DNA of 64,000 bases from MFD09286-c1 sp963701015 (GCA_963701015.1 OY969556.1:4092001-4156000); one strand, 5' to 3'. Counted from the first letter of the stretch, positions 35,477 through 45,906 are shown. Program-made: numbers and translations. The notes: generated by a model from the letters alone, not told the origin.

Positions 35477-37798
35477 ATGAAGGCAATCAAAAATAATTTG
35501 ATTAAAGGATTGTTAGCTACTATCGTACTTGGATCAATAACGTTAATTTATTTTTATGGCTCATTATTAAAAAATCCGAATAAAGTCTATTTTGCAAATA
35601 ACTACGATGGATTGCAAAATTACTATGGAAATATATATCATATCAAATATGATTCAACTTATATGAGAACTTCAGCCATGAATTATCCTTATGGCGAAAT
35701 GGTTTATTTCACAGGTGTGCAGCTAATACCGTCGAGTATTTTCAAGTTTGTTTCAAAACATTTTATTGATATATCTGCATATTATGTTGGCTTTCAAAAT
35801 GTTTTTATGCTTATTTCAATTGTTATTGCTGCTATTTTTTTATTTTTAATATTTTATGAATTAGGAATTAGTTGGTTACCCGGTTCATTTGCAGCAATTT
35901 TTATTGCGTTTCTTGCTCCGCAGGTTGACCGATTTGGAGGACATTTTTCGCTTGCCTATGTTTTTGTTTTACCTGTATTTTTTTACCTAATTATCCTTTT
36001 TCATAAAAAACAAAAATTTATTATTAGTTGGATAATTTCATTATATTCATTTTGGGCATTTACTACCCATATGTATTTCTGTGCAATGTTTGGCACTATA
36101 CTATTATTTTATTGGTTATATTTTTATATTAAAGTTGAAAGGAAATTATTGAAGGTACTAATCTATCTATTTATTCAATTACTTCTACCTTTTATAATAA
36201 TGCAATTATTAGGAGCTTTTAATGATAATGTAATTGACAGAACTAATACTCCTTGGGGCTTCTTGGATTCAAGGGCATATCCCGAAGGCGTATTTTTACC
36301 TTTTGGTAAACCTTATGGTCAATTTTTATACCATATTTTTAAATCTACCAATTATATAAGTTGGGAAGGAATTTCATATGTTGGATTAATTGGCCTTTTT
36401 GCTTTTATGTTCATTATAAAACGTTGGGCGGTTTTAATTAGACGTAAACGGTTCAGTGATATATTCTCTCCTTCCGAAAATAAAATTATTGATTTATTAT
36501 TCTGGAGTTCATTTGCATTATTAATATATTCATTTGGCATTCCATTTATTCTTGGATTGCAATGGCTTATTGATTATATTGGACCTTTAAAGCAAATGAG
36601 AGCTATTGGAAGATTTACCTGGCCGTTTTATTTTATTATTAATATTATTGGTATATATATAATTTGGCTTTATTCTGAAAAAAAGGGATATAAATTCTTA
36701 ATTTGGATTGCTTTATTGATTTTAGGTTATGATTCATTTATATATTCAAATGGCCGTTCTAATTATTTAAATAATAAATTTCCAGAGATTGAAGATGTTA
36801 AAAATTTGTCGCCTCAGGATAATTGGGTACATAAAATCACATCAACGAAATTTCAGGCAATAATTTCAATACCGCCATTTCATCTTGGTTCTGAAAATAT
36901 CTGGATTGCACCCAAATGTGAAAATCTTGCAAATTCCATGTTGGTATCTATAAAAACAGGAATTCCAATAGTTCATATATATTATAGCAGGACATCAATT
37001 GGCCAATCATATAATAGTATTCAATTAACTGGTGAGCCATACAGACACGCAAATTTATTAGAGGATTGCCATAACGAGAAACCTTTCCTTATAGTTAAGT
37101 CAAATTGCGATAGTTATAGCAATTACGAAAATAAACTTGTTTCATTGGGGGATTTCTTATATAAGAATGACAAATTCAGTTTGTATAAAATTTCATATAA
37201 TTCTATTTTGCATTGGTCCGACTCGTTATGTAGTAAAACAAAGGAAGAGTTTAGTTCTAAAAAATTAAATAAATTTAATGAGATCTATAGTACAGATTCT
37301 GAAAAGGATTTTGTTTATTTAAGTTTTGATTATAATAAATGTCACGAAAATCCATATCTTGGAAATGGTTGCTTAAGCTTGGAGACGAAAGGTTATCAGC
37401 AGATTTACAACGGAGGGATACCAAATTGTGATACTTCAAAACAATATGTTATTTCTTTTTGGTATGGGAATATTCTGACAGACTTATTTATGAGGTCAAC
37501 TTTAATAGTTACTTTGGCTGATTCAACTGGAAAAACTTATCACGAGGATTGGTTTGGAATAGGCTCATGTTTTAAGATTTTGGATAATAATTGGGCATTG
37601 ATTGAGGTTAACGCAAAATTTAAACATAGTAGTGATAAACTGCGGTTAACATTAAAAAGCAGCAATAAATTAGTTGGTAATTTTTTGATAGATGAACTTA
37701 TTGTAAAACCTTTAGTTGATGATTTATATAAAATTGTTGATAATGGAATTGTAAAAAATAACAGGGTATATATAATGGGAAATAGGATAAAATATTAA
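35477..37798 (+). CDS. Large multispanning membrane protein, GT-C/YfhO-like, with C-terminal beta-sandwich
   Basis: A 773-residue protein with about eleven hydrophobic segments through residue 430, beginning GLLATIVLGSITLIYFYGSL. The first extracytoplasmic loop has FANNYDGLQNYYGNIYHI, comparable to the acidic loop motif of GT-C glycosyltransferases and YfhO-type proteins. After the membrane part, about residues 615-755 look like a beta-sandwich module (FVYLSFDYNKCHENPYL, VISFWYGNIL, LTLKSSNKLVGNFLIDELIV), as in carbohydrate-binding modules. This would place a sugar-binding domain in the periplasm. I cannot name the substrate. It is alone on its strand, with a promoter presumably in the 89 bp after lon. 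Confidence 0.7.
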   Translation: MKAIKNNLIKGLLATIVLGSITLIYFYGSLLKNPNKVYFANNYDGLQNYYGNIYHIKYDSTYMRTSAMNYPYGEMVYFTGVQLIPSSIFKFVSKHFIDISAYYVGFQNVFMLISIVIAAIFLFLIFYELGISWLPGSFAAIFIAFLAPQVDRFGGHFSLAYVFVLPVFFYLIILFHKKQKFIISWIISLYSFWAFTTHMYFCAMFGTILLFYWLYFYIKVERKLLKVLIYLFIQLLLPFIIMQLLGAFNDNVIDRTNTPWGFLDSRAYPEGVFLPFGKPYGQFLYHIFKSTNYISWEGISYVGLIGLFAFMFIIKRWAVLIRRKRFSDIFSPSENKIIDLLFWSSFALLIYSFGIPFILGLQWLIDYIGPLKQMRAIGRFTWPFYFIINIIGIYIIWLYSEKKGYKFLIWIALLILGYDSFIYSNGRSNYLNNKFPEIEDVKNLSPQDNWVHKITSTKFQAIISIPPFHLGSENIWIAPKCENLANSMLVSIKTGIPIVHIYYSRTSIGQSYNSIQLTGEPYRHANLLEDCHNEKPFLIVKSNCDSYSNYENKLVSLGDFLYKNDKFSLYKISYNSILHWSDSLCSKTKEEFSSKKLNKFNEIYSTDSEKDFVYLSFDYNKCHENPYLGNGCLSLETKGYQQIYNGGIPNCDTSKQYVISFWYGNILTDLFMRSTLIVTLADSTGKTYHEDWFGIGSCFKILDNNWALIEVNAKFKHSSDKLRLTLKSSNKLVGNFLIDELIVKPLVDDLYKIVDNGIVKNNRVYIMGNRIKY

Positions 37799-37875
37799 GT
37801 TTTAGTAAATAATATTATTAATTTTTCTATTTGAATCGAAGAGAAATGGATTATATTTTGAAATGCTTAATATTA

Positions 37876-39534
37876 TTATCTTCGTAATTTATATAAAGTG
37901 CATAAATCGTTTTCGCATATATTAATATAATAATTATTTATTAAACTTTCTAATTTCAAAGAACAACGATCTGGAATATTGTCTTTAAATCTAATTCTCA
38001 ATACATATGGGATTGGACAAACTTTATTATCTATTGTTAAAAGTGAAAAACAAGTTGTGTCTTGCTGATTAATATAAAAATCACAAGCAAAGCTTTTGTT
38101 AATTGAACCTAATTGGCATAATTTTGTAATCCGATATTTTTTATTAGACCATTGAATTGGAAACCATTTTAATCCAGCTTCATAATTTTCAAGAACTGGA
38201 ATATCTAGGTTACTGCCTAAATAGCCCGTTATATGTTGATATAACCAATTATCGCTATAATTCAATGTTAGTATTAAGTTATTTCTGGGTACCTTTTGAG
38301 TTATTTCTTCCAAATTCGTCATGTCATTTGCTAGTTCTTTCATGGCTTTTATGTGTTTACTTACAAATCCCAAATGAACAAAAACGATTATTATAAAGGT
38401 GATTATATGTATAATTTTATGATGTCTTAAACTAGCTAGCCAAATTATAAGAAAAAGAAAAAATATTAGAATTAATCTGTCTGTAAGTAATATTGCATTT
38501 GGAAAAATCAAAAAAAGGAATAAAAAAAATGCAGAAATAAGTAACCATAAATTAGATGTATTGTTTGAGAAATGCCAGTACACTGAATATTTAGTTAATT
38601 TTACATTTTCTTTTAATAATATATAAAGATTTGATATAATAATTAGTAATAAAAGACTAAATAAAATATGGGTTAGAATTTTCCAGCTGTCGCAATAACA
38701 GAGTGTCAATAATGGGCGTATATCTAAGATCCATTTAAATAATAATGATAAGTCTGGTCTCTGAGCATTTTCGATTGAATCGACATTTAGAAAATATATA
38801 ATTGAAAGTATTAAGGCGGGTATTGCACTAATTGCTAGCAATAGTAATCGAATACCAATTTTTTGAAAATTTGTTATTTTATTATATAAACCTTCATTTT
38901 CAATTTTTAACGAGACGAAAACAATAGATACCAAAGTTAGAAGCGAAATTAAAAATATAAAAACATGAGAAAAATATATTATTAAAAGAATAATAGAAAG
39001 AATTATTAAATTCTTAATCTTAAATTGGATACAATATTTTGAGAAGTAATAACAGGCTAAAAAAAGGAAAGTGAATCCGATGGAGAAATTAAAGAAACCG
39101 AAGTATAATAAATGATTATGTATGAATAGGATGATAAAATAACTGAATATTCTATTTGTTGGATATAATTGTAAAATAAATTTTCTAAAAAAATAAGGAG
39201 TTGCTAAGAAATAAAATAGAAGAAATATTTTTTCTGAAATAAAAGAAGGGAAAAATAAATTTAGCAATGCTAATAAAAAATGACTTGTCCAGTTTGGTAC
39301 TGGGATTGTGTTAATTGAGAATAAGTTATGGATTTCAATATTTTTACCGAAAAGAAGTTCTTTAATAATGTTTGCATTATATAAGTGTGATGGGCCATCA
39401 AGAGTTACAAAATATCTGGAAAAAAATAATGGTAAAATACCTAATAGGCATAAGGAATAAAACAAGTATGGTTCAATTTTTTTATTTAATATATTTTTTT
39501 CAATATATTTAATTACATTATTTAGTATTTTCAT
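37876..39534 (-). CDS. Multispanning membrane protein, GT-C-like
   Basis: A 552-residue protein with about eleven to twelve hydrophobic segments (first LFYSLCLLGILPLFFSRYFV). The first loop FVTLDGPSHLYNANIIKELL has an Asp and His placed like the active-site loop of GT-C glycosyltransferases. The C-terminal 150 residues are soluble (LNYSDNWLYQHITGYLGSNL). It is the second gene of a minus-strand pair with the 726-residue protein (37 bp gap), and converges on the 773-residue gene. Codon and base composition are more AT-rich than the housekeeping genes nearby. Function is unknown. Confidence 0.65.
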   Translation of the reverse strand: MKILNNVIKYIEKNILNKKIEPYLFYSLCLLGILPLFFSRYFVTLDGPSHLYNANIIKELLFGKNIEIHNLFSINTIPVPNWTSHFLLALLNLFFPSFISEKIFLLFYFLATPYFFRKFILQLYPTNRIFSYFIILFIHNHLLYFGFFNFSIGFTFLFLACYYFSKYCIQFKIKNLIILSIILLIIYFSHVFIFLISLLTLVSIVFVSLKIENEGLYNKITNFQKIGIRLLLLAISAIPALILSIIYFLNVDSIENAQRPDLSLLFKWILDIRPLLTLCYCDSWKILTHILFSLLLLIIISNLYILLKENVKLTKYSVYWHFSNNTSNLWLLISAFFLFLFLIFPNAILLTDRLILIFFLFLIIWLASLRHHKIIHIITFIIIVFVHLGFVSKHIKAMKELANDMTNLEEITQKVPRNNLILTLNYSDNWLYQHITGYLGSNLDIPVLENYEAGLKWFPIQWSNKKYRITKLCQLGSINKSFACDFYINQQDTTCFSLLTIDNKVCPIPYVLRIRFKDNIPDRCSLKLESLINNYYINICENDLCTLYKLRR

Positions 39535-39571
39535 ATTAATACTTACTTTATATATTTAATCTTTGCTTAAG

Positions 39572-41752
39572 CTAATTCCATTTCTTAATAAGCAGATTGT
39601 CAAAATAAACAGAGTCCTTGTCAGCACAAACATAAGTAAAAAATTTAGTTTTTGGAATATCACTTGGAATAACAAAACGAATATCTAATTTTTTCCAACT
39701 TTCTTTGTTTGTATTAATCCATGTGTGAGTTTCGAGTTTGTATTTCTTTGTACTATCTTCTACAATCAAATACCCATGATTTGATCCCACTTTTTCAAAT
39801 ACACTAATATCGAAAACTTCACCTGGAATTGCATCCTTTAATTCATAATAAAAACCTATTGGATTCCTATTATTAACTTTTACGGAATAGAAGCCAGAAA
39901 GAGCAAATTCTTTTGATAGAGATTGATAATTGCCACTTGGATACCCTTTGATAGAAAAGATCTTAGTCTCATCAGAAGAAATATTTTCAGCATTGCAAAC
40001 ATCTTGAAATTTTGGTATAATAGGCTCTTTCACTTGCCTTAATATATTTCGAGTATGGAACAAGTTTGAAACTTTAGGAAATATTATTTGTAATGTATAT
40101 TTACCATCGGGAAGAATTGCGTGGATTCTTGGGTCAATATTTGTACGATACCAAAATACTTTCTTAGGTTGACCAATAATTTGCAACAATTCAAGTCCTG
40201 AAAAGTTATACGGAAAAATTACAACACTTTTTCCATTACTTTTTATTTTATATAAAACCGATAATTGTTCAGACGCTATTGGTTTAATGAGTTTTGATAT
40301 ACAAGATCCTCTTAATACTTCAGTTTGAGTATTTATTTCTGAATAATATTTCTTAATCCCAATACTCGGACTAGCAGGAATTTGCTCGACATTTGGCATG
40401 TATTCACCAATGCCAAATGTTCCATAGTTCGTTCGTTTTTCTTCAACAAATTTATTTTGGAACCAATTAAATTTCGACTTTCTGAAAATAGGATAATGGA
40501 TTAGTAATATTACTAACAAAATGAAAGGAATTATCCTAATATATTTTAAATTAAGATAACGGTATAGTTTCTTGGTAAGGATTATAAGAATCAGGAGGTT
40601 CAAAATTTGAATAAAAGCTAAAAGTCGCCAGGGAAATTGAATATATTCTGCGCCAGGAACTATTTTATAAAAGAAATTCATAAATTTAAATTGCAATAAT
40701 ATATAAAATATATCTAGTACAATTGTGAAAATGATAATTTGATTTATCGGTAATATTTCTTTATAAATTATGTCGGGTTGCTTTTTATGTTTTAAATAAA
40801 ATAATAATGTTAATGTAAAAATAATCAGAATTGATACAGGTAAATCAAACTGAATTGTCATATTTTGCCAATCATGTTGCCAAGTAAATTTGTCCAAAAT
40901 ATATTTATGAAAAGGCTGAAAATTGTAGATTGGTGCCCAATATCCACCTTTAATTTTTGAAATATTGAAGTTATTTGAACAAATTAGCATTGGGATTAAA
41001 TATATACTCAAAATAAATAAAATATAGAAACCTGAAATTAATGCTCTTTTAATAAAATGGGAATAATTGAAAATTTTATAATTTCTCAAAATGATATATC
41101 CAATTACAATAATAATAGAAAAAATTGTATAGTATGCTATTACTGAATGTGCCAAATAAATTAATACAAAAACCGGAATAATATAAAGTTTGAATTTTTT
41201 TGTAATAATAAAATCTATGCACCAAAGAATCATATATGGTATAATCATTGAAGCAGAGAACTCTGCCATGGCACCTCTTACAAACCAATTTGTAATTGTA
41301 TAATTTAAGAAAATTATACATAATGAAAATAATATTGAAGAAATATTATCTAAATCAACAAGTCTGCAAATCTTGTAAATTCCGAAACATCCAATTTCCA
41401 AAAATACTGTTATTGTTAGTAAAACAGATATTTTCATATTACCTATAATAATATAAAAAATAGAGGCAGGGAAATAAAAAAGTTTATGATAAAATAATGG
41501 AAGGGGGCTTCCCATGCCTAATCCATCGTTTGTTGACCATAATGGAATAATGTCAAATTGTTTTAAGTGTCTGGTATATATTTGAATCCTGTCAAAAAAT
41601 GACCACCATTCATGATTCATTGGCCAGCCATTATGAATTAAAATTGGGGAAAGGCTTATAGAAATTATTAATAAATATAAAATTTGTATTATTGTATTAT
41701 TTTGATTTATTGAATTGTTTCTCACTTTTATCAATTTATTTTGTAATTTCAT
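39572..41752 (-). CDS. Multispanning membrane protein, PTPS-related family-like, with C-terminal beta-sandwich
   Basis: A 726-residue protein with about eleven hydrophobic segments over residues 20-430. The first extracytoplasmic stretch (NGWPMNHEWWSFFDRIQIYT, then LWSTNDGLGMGSPLPLFYH) strongly resembles membrane proteins annotated as 6-pyruvoyl-tetrahydropterin-synthase-related, which are GT-C-like glycosyltransferases despite the name. The last 120 residues form a probable jelly roll (YSVKVNNRNPIGFYYELKD, SWKKLDIRFVIPSDI, DSVYFDNLLIKKW), parallel to the 773-residue protein. It is first of a minus-strand pair. The substrate is unknown. Confidence 0.68.
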   Translation of the reverse strand: MKLQNKLIKVRNNSINQNNTIIQILYLLIISISLSPILIHNGWPMNHEWWSFFDRIQIYTRHLKQFDIIPLWSTNDGLGMGSPLPLFYHKLFYFPASIFYIIIGNMKISVLLTITVFLEIGCFGIYKICRLVDLDNISSILFSLCIIFLNYTITNWFVRGAMAEFSASMIIPYMILWCIDFIITKKFKLYIIPVFVLIYLAHSVIAYYTIFSIIIVIGYIILRNYKIFNYSHFIKRALISGFYILFILSIYLIPMLICSNNFNISKIKGGYWAPIYNFQPFHKYILDKFTWQHDWQNMTIQFDLPVSILIIFTLTLLFYLKHKKQPDIIYKEILPINQIIIFTIVLDIFYILLQFKFMNFFYKIVPGAEYIQFPWRLLAFIQILNLLILIILTKKLYRYLNLKYIRIIPFILLVILLIHYPIFRKSKFNWFQNKFVEEKRTNYGTFGIGEYMPNVEQIPASPSIGIKKYYSEINTQTEVLRGSCISKLIKPIASEQLSVLYKIKSNGKSVVIFPYNFSGLELLQIIGQPKKVFWYRTNIDPRIHAILPDGKYTLQIIFPKVSNLFHTRNILRQVKEPIIPKFQDVCNAENISSDETKIFSIKGYPSGNYQSLSKEFALSGFYSVKVNNRNPIGFYYELKDAIPGEVFDISVFEKVGSNHGYLIVEDSTKKYKLETHTWINTNKESWKKLDIRFVIPSDIPKTKFFTYVCADKDSVYFDNLLIKKWN

Positions 41753-41960
41753 CTATAAACTAATTTACAAATATCTATTTTTGCGTTTAATAAATCAATA
41801 TGTTTTTGATCTGCATATATAATAGTGATATGAATAAGTTTTTGAAACTAATACAAACCTTTATTCTATTAAAGTTGAATTATTATCAGAGTAAATACTT
41901 AGTTTGTAATTGTTTGATAAATTCAAAGTTTTGTTAGTTAAAATAATATAATTTAAAAGA

Positions 41961-42752
41961 ATGGATTTAGTAGAAGCAAAAAATCTTAAATATGATGAAA
42001 GCAAAAGGCATCCTTGGGAACTTGCCAGGGCGAAGGTTATCAAATTTTTAATTAATATAAACTTCAATGAACTCCTTTTGAAGCGAAATTTAAAGATTAT
42101 TGATATAGGTTGTGGCGATATTTTTTTACTCAATAAAATTAGCCTATTATTTGACAATGGTAAATATTTTGGAATCGATACAGCATTTACAAATGAATAT
42201 ATATCAAATCTTGACAAACTTTATAATAAATCTGATATTACACTAAATCAATCTATTGCAGAAATCACTATTGATAAGGCCGATATAATATTAATACTTG
42301 ATGTTATTGAACATATTGCTGATGAGAAAGATTTTATAAGAAACCTATTAACCAATGAATGGATAACAGATGAAACTTATTTTTTGATTACTGTCCCTGC
42401 TTTTCAATCCCTTTTTTGCAAACATGATACTTTTTTAGGGCATTACAGGAGATATTCTAATAGAAGTCTAAAAATATCACTTAAGGAAGCTGGATTGACA
42501 GTTGTAAAAACCGGTTATTTTTTTAACTTGCTTTTATATCCAAGGTTTATAATAAAAATGATTGAAGTTTTGAATCCTAATAAACAAATTGAACAAAAAG
42601 GAATTGGTGAGTGGAAAGGTAATAAAATTATATCTAATGTTTTAATTCAGGTTTTATATTTCGATTTTTTATTTTGTTATTATTTAAATAAAATTGGGAT
42701 TAAACTCCCGGGCTTATCAAACTATGCAATATGCAAAAAATCTGTATTGTAA
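41961..42752 (+). CDS. Class I SAM-dependent methyltransferase
   Basis: A 263-residue cytoplasmic methyltransferase. Motif I is KIIDIGCGDIFLLNKISLLF (near residue 47), and the later ADIILILDVIEHIADEKDF matches post-motif II of the UbiE/Coq5 type. LITVPAFQSLFCKHDTFLGH and RRYSNRSLKISLKEAGLTV are typical of the group acting on glycans or lipids. It overlaps the next gene by 22 bases, so the two are probably translated together and work on the same product. Confidence 0.87.
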   Translation: MDLVEAKNLKYDESKRHPWELARAKVIKFLININFNELLLKRNLKIIDIGCGDIFLLNKISLLFDNGKYFGIDTAFTNEYISNLDKLYNKSDITLNQSIAEITIDKADIILILDVIEHIADEKDFIRNLLTNEWITDETYFLITVPAFQSLFCKHDTFLGHYRRYSNRSLKISLKEAGLTVVKTGYFFNLLLYPRFIIKMIEVLNPNKQIEQKGIGEWKGNKIISNVLIQVLYFDFLFCYYLNKIGIKLPGLSNYAICKKSVL

Positions 42753-43459
42753 TTCCATGTTATAATGAGGCCAATCGCTTGCCAGTAGATAAGTTTGAAA
42801 AGTATATTGAACTTAATCCAGATACATATTTTTGCTTTGTAAATGATGGAAGTAAGGATAATACACTTGATATACTTAATGATTTAAAAAATAAATTCAA
42901 AGCCAAAATTAATGTATTTGATCAACAACCGAACAGAGGTAAAGCAGAGGCTGTGAGGATGGGAATGATACTTGCTTCTGAATGGGAAACATTTAGTTAT
43001 ATTGGTTTTTTTGATGCTGATTTGGCTACTCCATTATCAGAATTAGAATATTTTAAATCCTATGCTGAAAAAAGCTATAAGGTTATATTAGGTTCTAGGG
43101 TAAAAAGGCTTGGCTCCAATATTAAGCGAAGCAATTTTAGACATTATCTTGGGCGATTCTTTGCAACTCTGGCAAGTTTGATGCTCAAAATGGGAACTTA
43201 TGATACACAGTGTGGTGCAAAGCTTTTTGATATACATTTAGTAAACAGTATATTTAATAAACCATTTATTAGCAAATGGATATTTGATATTGAAATATTA
43301 TTTCGGGCAAGGAAATTAATTGATATAAATGATAGGTTTGGCTTTTTTGAGATACCTTTATCTGCTTGGTCGGAGAAAAAAGGCTCAAAGCTTCCGTTCA
43401 GCTATTTTTTTAAAGTAATTATCGATCTATATAAAATTAATAAATTCTATAAACGATAA
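42731..43459 (+). CDS. Glycosyltransferase family 2, polyprenyl-phosphate sugar synthase-like
   Basis: A 242-residue inverting glycosyltransferase. The N-terminus MQKICIVIPCYNEANRLPVD and NDGSKDNTLDIL give the GT-A nucleotide-binding pattern. The DxD equivalent is FFDADLATPLSE, followed by GSRVKRLGS and DTQCGAKLFD, which are features of dolichyl-phosphate beta-glucosyltransferase (Alg5)-like enzymes. It lacks C-terminal membrane segments. It would make a polyprenyl-phosphate-linked hexose at the inner face, the donor for periplasmic GT-C enzymes such as those encoded nearby. The start at 42731 is inside the methyltransferase gene. Confidence 0.85.
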   Translation: MQKICIVIPCYNEANRLPVDKFEKYIELNPDTYFCFVNDGSKDNTLDILNDLKNKFKAKINVFDQQPNRGKAEAVRMGMILASEWETFSYIGFFDADLATPLSELEYFKSYAEKSYKVILGSRVKRLGSNIKRSNFRHYLGRFFATLASLMLKMGTYDTQCGAKLFDIHLVNSIFNKPFISKWIFDIEILFRARKLIDINDRFGFFEIPLSAWSEKKGSKLPFSYFFKVIIDLYKINKFYKR

Positions 43460-43461
43460 AT

Positions 43462-44823
43462 TTACCCTTTATACCTTATCCATTTCCACAATTCTGTATA
43501 GCTCACTTTTTTGCCATACATTAATATTCCCGTCCTGTATATTTTGCCAGCCAACCAGGTTGTAAATATAAATGATGCTATTAATATTCCTGCTGAAAGT
43601 TCTATTTGCCAATATGGAACCCCGAATGGGATACGCACCATCATAATAATCGGCGATGTAAACGGTATTATTGAAAACCAAAACGATAATGAACTATCAG
43701 GGTTGTTTATTGTATTTACCATTATTACCATTGCCAATATTAAAGGAATGGTAACGGGTAACATAAATTGCTGGGTATCTGATTCATTATCCACAGCTGA
43801 ACCTATAGCTGCAAATAATGAAGCATATAATAAGTATCCTCCTATAAAATAGAATAAAAATGAGCCTATCATTATACCAAAATTCACGCTTTTGATTGAT
43901 TTAAATAAATCCTCATATTTTGCTGTATTATCGCTGGTCACTTGAACCGCCTTCATAGTGTTTACGGATATGTTCGATTTACTCATAATATCCTGTGAAA
44001 GCGCTTTTTCGGTGACTGATTTGCTTAACTGTGGTGCTAATACTTGTTGCGCAGAAGCTATTAAACCTAGAGTTAAGGTAACCCATATAACAAATTGCAA
44101 TAGTCCAACTCCCGCAATTCCTATAATTTTCCCCATCATTAATTCAAAAGGCTTTACGGATGAAACTATCACTTCAACTATTCGGTTGGTTTTTTCTTCA
44201 ATTACGCCGCGCATTACTTGTGAACCAAAAAGGAATATAAATAAATAGATAAGAAATCCGCTAATATATCCAACAATCATATAAAGTTCTGTATAACTTT
44301 CTTTCGACTTGCCGCCTTCTTCAAGTTTTATGGTACGAAGGTTTATAGTTGTTCTAATAGATTGTAATATATCGTCGATATTTGCAATATTATGGGCCAA
44401 TAATTTTTGATGTTCAATTTCTTTTTCAATTGCATTTTGAATATGCATCTTTACTGAAATCCCTGGTTGAGAATATGATATAAGTTCGGCGGCATCAGGC
44501 GAATAGGTTATTGTGTGCGATATAAATAAAATTCCCCAATAACCTTTTGCCCTGAAATTTTTCTTTAAATCGGATATATCGGCATATTTCAAATATTTAA
44601 ATTTCAAGGTTTGGGTTTCAGGTATCCGTCCGGTGAATATATGCGAACTATCAGCAACTGCAATTACCTTAACTTCATTGTCATTCAATGTTGCAAAATA
44701 CATGGGCAATATAGCTATGGCAGCAAATAAAAACGGCCCAAGAATGCTCATCACTATAAATGATCGTTTACGAATGCGGGTTATAAACTCACGTTGTATA
44801 ATTATGAATATTTTATTGTTCAT
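43462..44823 (-). CDS. ABC transporter permease, NatB-like
   Basis: A 453-residue inner-membrane permease started at the ATG at 44823; a GTG at 44847 inside the upstream gene is less likely. It has an N-terminal membrane segment (KRSFIVMSILGPFLFAAIAI), a large periplasmic loop, and about five to six membrane helices in the C-terminal half (GFLIYLFIFLFGSQVMRGVI, MIGSFLFYFIGGYLL). The signature EKTNRIVEVIVSSVKPFELM marks ABC-2 family exporters of the NatB type, often Na+ or drug exporters. It pairs with the ATPase gene upstream. Confidence 0.85.
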   Translation of the reverse strand: MNNKIFIIIQREFITRIRKRSFIVMSILGPFLFAAIAILPMYFATLNDNEVKVIAVADSSHIFTGRIPETQTLKFKYLKYADISDLKKNFRAKGYWGILFISHTITYSPDAAELISYSQPGISVKMHIQNAIEKEIEHQKLLAHNIANIDDILQSIRTTINLRTIKLEEGGKSKESYTELYMIVGYISGFLIYLFIFLFGSQVMRGVIEEKTNRIVEVIVSSVKPFELMMGKIIGIAGVGLLQFVIWVTLTLGLIASAQQVLAPQLSKSVTEKALSQDIMSKSNISVNTMKAVQVTSDNTAKYEDLFKSIKSVNFGIMIGSFLFYFIGGYLLYASLFAAIGSAVDNESDTQQFMLPVTIPLILAMVIMVNTINNPDSSLSFWFSIIPFTSPIIMMVRIPFGVPYWQIELSAGILIASFIFTTWLAGKIYRTGILMYGKKVSYTELWKWIRYKG

Positions 44824-44833
44824 CTTCTGAAAA

Positions 44834-45751
44834 TTAATTTGATCCACTTACAACTTTTATAAATACTTCATTCATACTTGGTAATAATTCTTTATATGAC
44901 AAAATATGTACTTTGCTTATAAGGAACTGCAGCAATTCATTGTCGTTAAAGCTATTTGCATTTTTAATAGTTGCAGTGTGACTAGTATGATTTGATTTTA
45001 ATTCAATTAGTTCATAATTTTTTGGTAATATAACTTTCAATTCTTCAGCATTTCCTGAGAACTGAACTTCAAATATATTCGATTTATAACCCGAACGAAT
45101 TTGATCGACCTGCCCTTCGAGTATGCATCTCGATTTATTTATTAATGCAATATAATCGCATAATTCTTCAACTGAAGCCATATTATGAGTTGAAAAAATG
45201 AGTGTACAACCTTTTGCTTTCAGTTCTAAGATTTCATTTTTTAACATATTTGCATTGATTGGGTCGAAACCACTAAATGGCTCATCAAAAATGAGCAATT
45301 GAGGTTCATGTAATATAGTTATAATAAATTGCACTTTTTGTTGCATACCTTTTGAAAGTTCTTCAATTTTCTTGTCCCACCATGCCTGAATTTCAAATTT
45401 CTCAAACCAATATTTCAATCGTGTAATCGTGTCGTGTTTCGACAATCCTTTAAGCCTGGCAAGGTACAATGCTTGTTCACCAACTTTCATTTTCTTATAA
45501 AGTCCTCGTTCTTCAGGCAAATATCCAATTTTAGCTATATCATTTGTTTGCAGTTTCTTTCCATTAAATAAAACTTCTCCGGAATCAGGGGCCAAAATTT
45601 GATTAATAATTCTTATCAATGTTGTTTTCCCAGCTCCATTTGGTCCCAAAAGTCCATAAATACAACCTTCGGGAACATCAATATTGACATTGCTTAAAGC
45701 AACATGTGTACCAAAAGTTTTACTAACATCAATTGCCCTGATAATTCCCAT
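44834..45751 (-). CDS. ABC transporter ATP-binding protein, NatA-like
   Basis: A 305-residue ATPase started at the ATG at 45751. Walker A is LLGPNGAGKTTLIRII, the signature LSKGMQQKVQFI, Walker B LLIFDEPFSGFDPINA, and the H-loop FSTHNMA. A C-terminal extension (about residues 225-305) is typical of this exporter subfamily. It is 10 bp upstream of the permease, so the two form one transporter (NatAB-like). The exported substrate is unknown. Confidence 0.93.
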   Translation of the reverse strand: MGIIRAIDVSKTFGTHVALSNVNIDVPEGCIYGLLGPNGAGKTTLIRIINQILAPDSGEVLFNGKKLQTNDIAKIGYLPEERGLYKKMKVGEQALYLARLKGLSKHDTITRLKYWFEKFEIQAWWDKKIEELSKGMQQKVQFIITILHEPQLLIFDEPFSGFDPINANMLKNEILELKAKGCTLIFSTHNMASVEELCDYIALINKSRCILEGQVDQIRSGYKSNIFEVQFSGNAEELKVILPKNYELIELKSNHTSHTATIKNANSFNDNELLQFLISKVHILSYKELLPSMNEVFIKVVSGSN

Positions 45752-45906
45752 ATTATACAAATTAAAGGAAAAAAATAAATAAGCGTGAAAATATAAAATT
45801 ATTACAATAACAATTATTAAACGGGTGTTTTATTTACAAAAACCAATTACGCGTTAATTCTAAATTTTATTAATTTTAGCAATTATTAATTCGAAAAAAT
45901 TAGAAT

